A stretch of 7,708 nt of DNA, from assembly GCA_011046055.1 (NCBI GenBank), contig DSBN01000394.1, positions 1 to 7,708 on the forward strand. The letters run 5' to 3'. Within the stretch, counting starts at the first letter, position 1; every line of letters begins with the position of its first letter. This DNA comes from Sediminispirochaeta sp. Lineage in GTDB: Bacteria > Spirochaetota > Spirochaetia > DSM-16054 > Sediminispirochaetaceae. A program made the translations under genes and the position numbers. Shown piece by piece: positions 4,861 through 7,708 of this stretch. Below the pieces are notes generated by a model that was not told where the DNA came from, made no database searches, and worked only from the letters and a program-made list of their open reading frames with translations.

Positions 4861-6387
4861 TCATCCTATCGAAATGTCGAAGGCCTCGAGAATCCGACGC
4901 TGCTGTTTTGAGATCTCGCTGATCATAGTCTTCTTTCTTCCAAAGCGGATCTTTTTTATTTTTCGCAGCTCAAATAACACCTCTGGAATTGAGAGCGAGG
5001 TATTTAATCCGCTTTCGCGGAGGACTTTACTAATATGAGAATAAAGGATAAGCGCAATAAACTCAATAAATAACAGGCCTTCCAGAGCTTCCTGAGAGTG
5101 AATACGAAGTCGTTTCAGAGAGAGATTATTTTTGAGTGAATCGAAACATTTCTCTACTCCATCTTTTTCTCTGTATAAGCGCAACGCTTCTTCTCCCGAG
5201 ATATCAGCATTGGTGATAAGAACAAACATTCCCATACGGGAGAGTTTTGAGTTTATCTGTGCAGTGTCTCGGCGCAGCTCATAACGGTTGCCGCTTTTAT
5301 GCAATCCGAAGAAGGGAAGAAGAGCAGGCTTGCTTTCGGTAAAAAAATCGGTAAGCTCTTTCTTTGTGCGGTAGCCTTCGCGGCTGATATACCTTTCACA
5401 TTCCATAATGGCTTTGAGAAACGTTTGTTTCTCCTCAGCCTGTCGTCTTTCGTCCAAATAGATATAAGCCTGGTAGTCGATGGAAGCAATATTTATACGC
5501 TCCGCGGCACAGTACAGCACATGAGTATTCGAGGAGATTGCATACTCGGAAGAACGAATACTATCCTGATATTTTTCTACCAACTCCCGCTCTTTCTTAC
5601 TTCTTCTTGGTAAAGGAATTATATGTTCAATCTTCTGCATCTTTGAAAGATTTGCCGTACTGTAGAAACCTTTATCAAGGACAAAAGTGGTTTTCTCCAG
5701 GCAGAGAATATTGAGCTCGGTGGGTACATTCGTGAGTGTGGTCACATCATGAATACTTCCAGGATAAAGCGAATAGAAAAGCGGAAGATCAAGAGGCCGG
5801 GCGTATACAACTCCCAGGTTCACCTGTGGGAGAGTTTCCTTGTCCCGATTGTATCCCCACTCGATAAAATCAATTCCCCTTCCATAGGAGGAGAATGAGG
5901 TTATGTCGAAGACGATAAACCGGTTCGCATCCTGATTCCGCGCAGACCACGCGGTAAAGAATTTGAACATTGCCTCTTGTTCTTTTGACAGATCATGCAG
6001 AAAACTGCTTATACGTTGAGAGGAAAGTTCCGGCTTTTCTTCCAGCTCTACAGTTTCAAGCCAGTGACGGCAAAGATAAAGAGGTCTTCCCTCGGCTAAT
6101 TTGAACAGTGCTAAGCTCAGCAGCTCCCTCCACTTTAGGGGAAAGGCGGCTTTGAGCTCTGGGGTAATACCAAGCTTCTTTGAAAGTGCTTGTAATAACG
6201 CCGTGTGTCCGTAGTCCAAAGAACTATAGATGCTTTCTTTCTCTTTTTCGAGTTCTCCTGTTACTGGATCTTTTTTTCCAAGATAGATGCGTTTCTGTCG
6301 TGATTGTTTTTTCTCTTTATCCCAGTAACTCTCAACCTGGTACACGTAAGTGTGGTTTTTTACCTTCTGTTCAATCTGATATGACAT
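4861..6387 (-). CDS. IS1634-family (IS4 superfamily) DDE transposase
   Basis: The 508-aa cut-and-paste transposase appears intact. The RNase H-like catalytic core shows the first aspartate in RFIVFDITSFSSYG (D161), the second in TFVLDKGFYSTAN (D238), and the glutamate in YREKDGVEKCFDSLK (E412). The last fits the IS4 Y-x2-R-x3-E-x6-K signature, with K replacing R. A long insertion between the second and third acidic residues is normal for the family. An in-frame TTG lies 27 nt further upstream, but it falls in the spacer of a consensus promoter, so I use the ATG at 6387. No ribosome-binding site precedes it. It could be active. Confidence 0.95.
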   Translation of the reverse strand: MSYQIEQKVKNHTYVYQVESYWDKEKKQSRQKRIYLGKKDPVTGELEKEKESIYSSLDYGHTALLQALSKKLGITPELKAAFPLKWRELLSLALFKLAEGRPLYLCRHWLETVELEEKPELSSQRISSFLHDLSKEQEAMFKFFTAWSARNQDANRFIVFDITSFSSYGRGIDFIEWGYNRDKETLPQVNLGVVYARPLDLPLFYSLYPGSIHDVTTLTNVPTELNILCLEKTTFVLDKGFYSTANLSKMQKIEHIIPLPRRSKKERELVEKYQDSIRSSEYAISSNTHVLYCAAERINIASIDYQAYIYLDERRQAEEKQTFLKAIMECERYISREGYRTKKELTDFFTESKPALLPFFGLHKSGNRYELRRDTAQINSKLSRMGMFVLITNADISGEEALRLYREKDGVEKCFDSLKNNLSLKRLRIHSQEALEGLLFIEFIALILYSHISKVLRESGLNTSLSIPEVLFELRKIKKIRFGRKKTMISEISKQQRRILEAFDISIG

Positions 6388-6394
6388 AGTTATA

Positions 6395-6422
6395 ATTATA
6401 CGTGTTTTTAGCAATATGTCAA
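6395..6422 (-). promoter_or_regulatory. Consensus promoter of the transposase
   Basis: Read on the minus strand: TTGACA (6422-6417), a 16-nt spacer, then TATAAT (6400-6395). Both hexamers match the sigma70 consensus exactly. Only 7 nt separate the -10 from the ATG at 6387, so transcription should begin at or beside the start codon and the message should be leaderless. Confidence 0.85.
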
Positions 6423-6477
6423 GCTTAAAGTTTCAAATAATTTTATATATTTCAACGTTTTAAAGGTTTTATGAATT

Positions 6478-6506
6478 CCTCGTTATAACTTTTTAGGGAT
6501 TTTAGG
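6478..6506 (-). repeat. Right terminal inverted repeat of the IS
   Basis: The reverse complement starts CCTAAAATCCC and ends AGTTATAACGAGG, mirroring 4826-4854 with two mismatches. It supplies the stop codon (6504-6502) that ends the truncated reading frame beside it. Confidence 0.95.
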
Positions 6507-6621
6507 AGAGAACACTCTCTAACAGCGAGTCTAACTCCTGTATTTGATAAAGCTCTTCTATTATAGAGAGGAGGTCTTCCGCATCTCTAACCGGTGGTCT
6601 TTCACTATTCGGTACCGACAT
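6502..6621 (-). pseudogene. 5' stub of a GAF-type signalling gene cut by the IS
   Basis: From ATG at 6621 the minus strand encodes 38 residues before the IS end, which adds one residue and a TAA. After a short variable start the sequence is an acidic amphipathic helix, DAEDLLSIIEELYQIQELD followed by SLLESVL. This pattern (L-x2-I-x2-L-x-x-I-x-D/E-L-D-x-L-L-x-x-V-L) often precedes GAF domains in spirochaete and other signalling proteins. The rest of the gene is not found on the other side of the IS, where tRNA-Leu lies, so it was probably deleted. No Shine-Dalgarno is evident. TTGTGT and TATGCT spaced 17 nt apart might be its promoter. The family assignment is a resemblance only. Confidence 0.5.
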
Positions 6622-6687
6622 CACTGGCTTAAAGCATATATGATGGACTCCCAAAACACAAGAAATTTATGTTCTGAACTTCAAAAA

Positions 6688-7398
6688 TTAGTGGTTCCTA
6701 GTAAAACCGCCCCGCAGTGTAATTCGCATCGGAAACATATACCCGAAATTTTCTGTCTCGAGAGGGACTATAGGGGCAATAGTAACACCTAGGCGGGCGA
6801 CGAGACGATACTCATCTCCCCTGTTCAGAGACCCCTCGAACCCAAGCTCGAAGACCGGACCTATCCCGTCTCCCCGGAGGGCCGCTTGATTTTCAGACTC
6901 CGGATCATCATCCTTGGTAATAGTAATATCCCCTCCGCCGGCACCGACCCCCGCTCCCAGCTCGAAGCCGAAGCCCGGCCTAGTATGTCCCGTACCCAGC
7001 TCGAAGCGGTAGCCGTGCTTTAGCATCAGAAACCCTGAGCCGGCTATTATTCCTTTTACCGTATAATCCTCTCCACTGTGCTTAAAGCTGTGCCCTCCGG
7101 TATAAAAGTTTAAACCCATACCCAACTCGTAGCCGTAGTAGAAGCCGCGGTCTCGTGGCACATCTATCCCGTTAAAGTGGCGCAGCTCTATCCCCGGCAT
7201 CAGCAGAGTATCGTTTTCATCATTACCATCTGCATTCTTGTACTGAAGATCAAAGAATCCAATAGTCAGCCCATAGGAGGGAGAGGCAATCCGCTCCTTC
7301 CAGCCCTCCTCCTCATTATCTCCGGACTCTCCGAACACGAGGCCTGCCGTTCCCCCGAGAAAACATACCACCAGCATTAGTGAAACAATCTTACGCAT
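6688..7398 (-). CDS. Secreted, beta-barrel-like outer-membrane protein
   Basis: I do not recognise a specific family. The 236-aa product begins with a signal peptide (MRKIVSLMLVVCFLGGTAGL), with a probable signal peptidase I site after VFG (21-23). The mature part alternates short glycine- and aromatic-rich strands with turns, for example YGLTIGFFDLQY (42-53), FYYGYELGMGLNFY (86-99), FGFELGAGVGAGGG (143-156) and YRLVARLGVTIAPI (197-210), as in small outer-membrane barrels. The C-terminal strand ITLRGGF is followed by TRNH, so it lacks the usual terminal aromatic residue. The ATG at 7398 is favoured over the GTG at 7401 because AGGAG (7406-7410) lies 7 nt upstream of the ATG. Function is unknown. 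Confidence 0.75.
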   Translation of the reverse strand: MRKIVSLMLVVCFLGGTAGLVFGESGDNEEEGWKERIASPSYGLTIGFFDLQYKNADGNDENDTLLMPGIELRHFNGIDVPRDRGFYYGYELGMGLNFYTGGHSFKHSGEDYTVKGIIAGSGFLMLKHGYRFELGTGHTRPGFGFELGAGVGAGGGDITITKDDDPESENQAALRGDGIGPVFELGFEGSLNRGDEYRLVARLGVTIAPIVPLETENFGYMFPMRITLRGGFTRNH

Positions 7399-7449
7399 CA
7401 CTTAGCTCCTTTTTAAAAGTTTGAGATTAATACTCACAGACACCTGTAC

Positions 7450-7500
7450 ATTATCCTCTAAACTAAGTATACCACGGGAGCCGGATAATAAAAGGATAAT
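7450..7500. promoter_or_regulatory. Three-copy heptamer GGATAAT around the promoter
   Basis: GGATAAT occurs at 7483-7489 and 7494-7500, 11 bp apart (one helical turn), bracketing the -35 region. It occurs inverted as ATTATCC at 7450-7456, just past the predicted transcription start. The geometry resembles binding sites of a regulator. The repeat is short and AT-rich, so chance is possible. Confidence 0.35.
7466..7474 (-). promoter_or_regulatory. Extended -10 promoter of the barrel-protein gene
   Basis: On the minus strand TGG-TATACT (7474-7466) is an extended -10 element with 5 of 6 matches in the hexamer. The -35 region at about 7489-7494 is poor, which is usual for extended -10 promoters and suggests an activator. 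The predicted leader is about 60 nt. Confidence 0.55.
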
Positions 7501-7530
7501 TTTTGCCGGTACACTGACGGGAAGCCGAAG

Positions 7531-7695
7531 CTAGGCCTGTTTTTTCTCATAGTTTTCCACCAGGCGGGCAAGGTAGCGGGACTTCATCTGGCTGCTCGCC
7601 ATTACCTGCTTTACCGGCGGCAGCTTGAGGATAACCCCCAAAATTGCTGCCATTGCCCGGTGGGAGAAGTGGTATTGGTTATCGAAGATGAGGTT
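7531..7695 (-). pseudogene. C-terminal end of an unrecognised, possibly broken gene
   Basis: The minus strand has 54 sense codons ending in TAG at 7533-7531. The product looks protein-like: FDNQYHFSHRAMAAILGVIL, then KLPPVKQVMASSQMKSRYLA and a charged helix to the end. An in-frame TAA at 7698-7696 blocks the frame upstream, and no start codon follows until the ATG at 7653, which lacks a Shine-Dalgarno. It is therefore either the tail of a gene with a frameshift near 7690, or a 40-aa remnant. I cannot name the family. Confidence 0.4.
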
Positions 7696-7708
7696 TTACA
7701 GTGTTCCC

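Larger units (their letters stand above)
4826..6506 (-). mobile_element. Complete IS1634/IS4-type insertion sequence, 1681 bp
   Basis: The element is bounded by 29-bp inverted repeats that match at 27 positions, and encodes a single intact DDE transposase. Length, terminal repeats and transposase fit the IS1634 group of the IS4 superfamily. No direct repeat of the target lies next to the ends (flanks ATTACAA and AGAGAAC). Members of this group can make unusually long, variable duplications, but I also see no such longer repeat in the window. The left end lies just beyond the tRNA-Leu terminator. The right end abuts a truncated gene. Confidence 0.92.

Noticed and set aside
6388..6414. TTG start for the transposase
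   Set aside because: It lies between the -35 and -10 of a consensus promoter and would not be on the transcript.
6544..6792. 82-codon plus-strand frame
   Set aside because: It runs antisense over the end of the barrel-protein gene and the truncated GAF-like stub. It has no Shine-Dalgarno and no family resemblance.
7330..7398. Lipoprotein signal in the barrel-like protein (cysteine at residue 12)
   Set aside because: The hydrophobic stretch continues past the cysteine and the residues before it do not form a lipobox. A signal peptidase I site fits better.
1..7708. CRISPR array, riboswitch, rRNA or phage structural genes
   Set aside because: No regularly spaced repeats, conserved riboswitch cores, rRNA segments or phage-like proteins were seen.

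Overview
The window looks like chromosomal DNA of a Gram-negative (diderm) bacterium. One predicted protein has a signal peptide and a beta-barrel-like pattern, and another is an inner-membrane RseC/MucC protein. The combination of cheR-cheB, an RseC-like protein, a YmdB-like protein and a gene stub resembling spirochaete GAF-type signalling proteins makes a spirochaete my best guess. This is an inference from family resemblance, with low to moderate confidence.

Layout. Bases 1-168 are non-coding and hold three copies of a ~20-bp repeat, two of which form a perfect 19-bp-arm palindrome. Next is a plus-strand chemotaxis pair: cheR (169-987) and cheB (1052-2209), the receptor methyltransferase and the receptor methylesterase/deamidase that together set adaptation. 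On the minus strand, converging on cheB with overlapping stop codons, are a YmdB-like metallophosphoesterase homologue (3448-2573) and an RseC/MucC-like membrane protein (2610-2206). These two overlap by 38 bp. The YmdB homologue keeps the fold motifs but has lost most of the metal-binding and catalytic residues.

A 427-bp gap leads to a plus-strand unit: an Hsp20 small heat-shock protein (3876-4385) coupled through ATGA to a 44-residue single-span membrane protein (4382-4516), closed by a very strong intrinsic terminator. A tRNA-Leu(CAG) follows with its own promoter and terminator. Immediately after it lies a complete 1681-bp insertion sequence (4826-6506) of the IS1634/IS4 type, with 29-bp terminal inverted repeats and an intact 508-aa DDE transposase read from a consensus promoter with apparently no leader. 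No target duplication is visible. The flank beyond its right end is the first 38 codons of a gene resembling a GAF-family signalling protein, whose remainder is absent from the other side. The IS therefore probably marks a deletion or rearrangement.

The right end carries a secreted beta-barrel-like protein (7398-6688) behind an extended -10 promoter set among three copies of a 7-mer, then the C-terminal end of an unrecognised reading frame interrupted by a stop codon near the window edge.

The most unusual points are the YmdB homologue with a rebuilt active site, the small membrane protein coupled to Hsp20, and the IS-bordered truncated gene without a target duplication.
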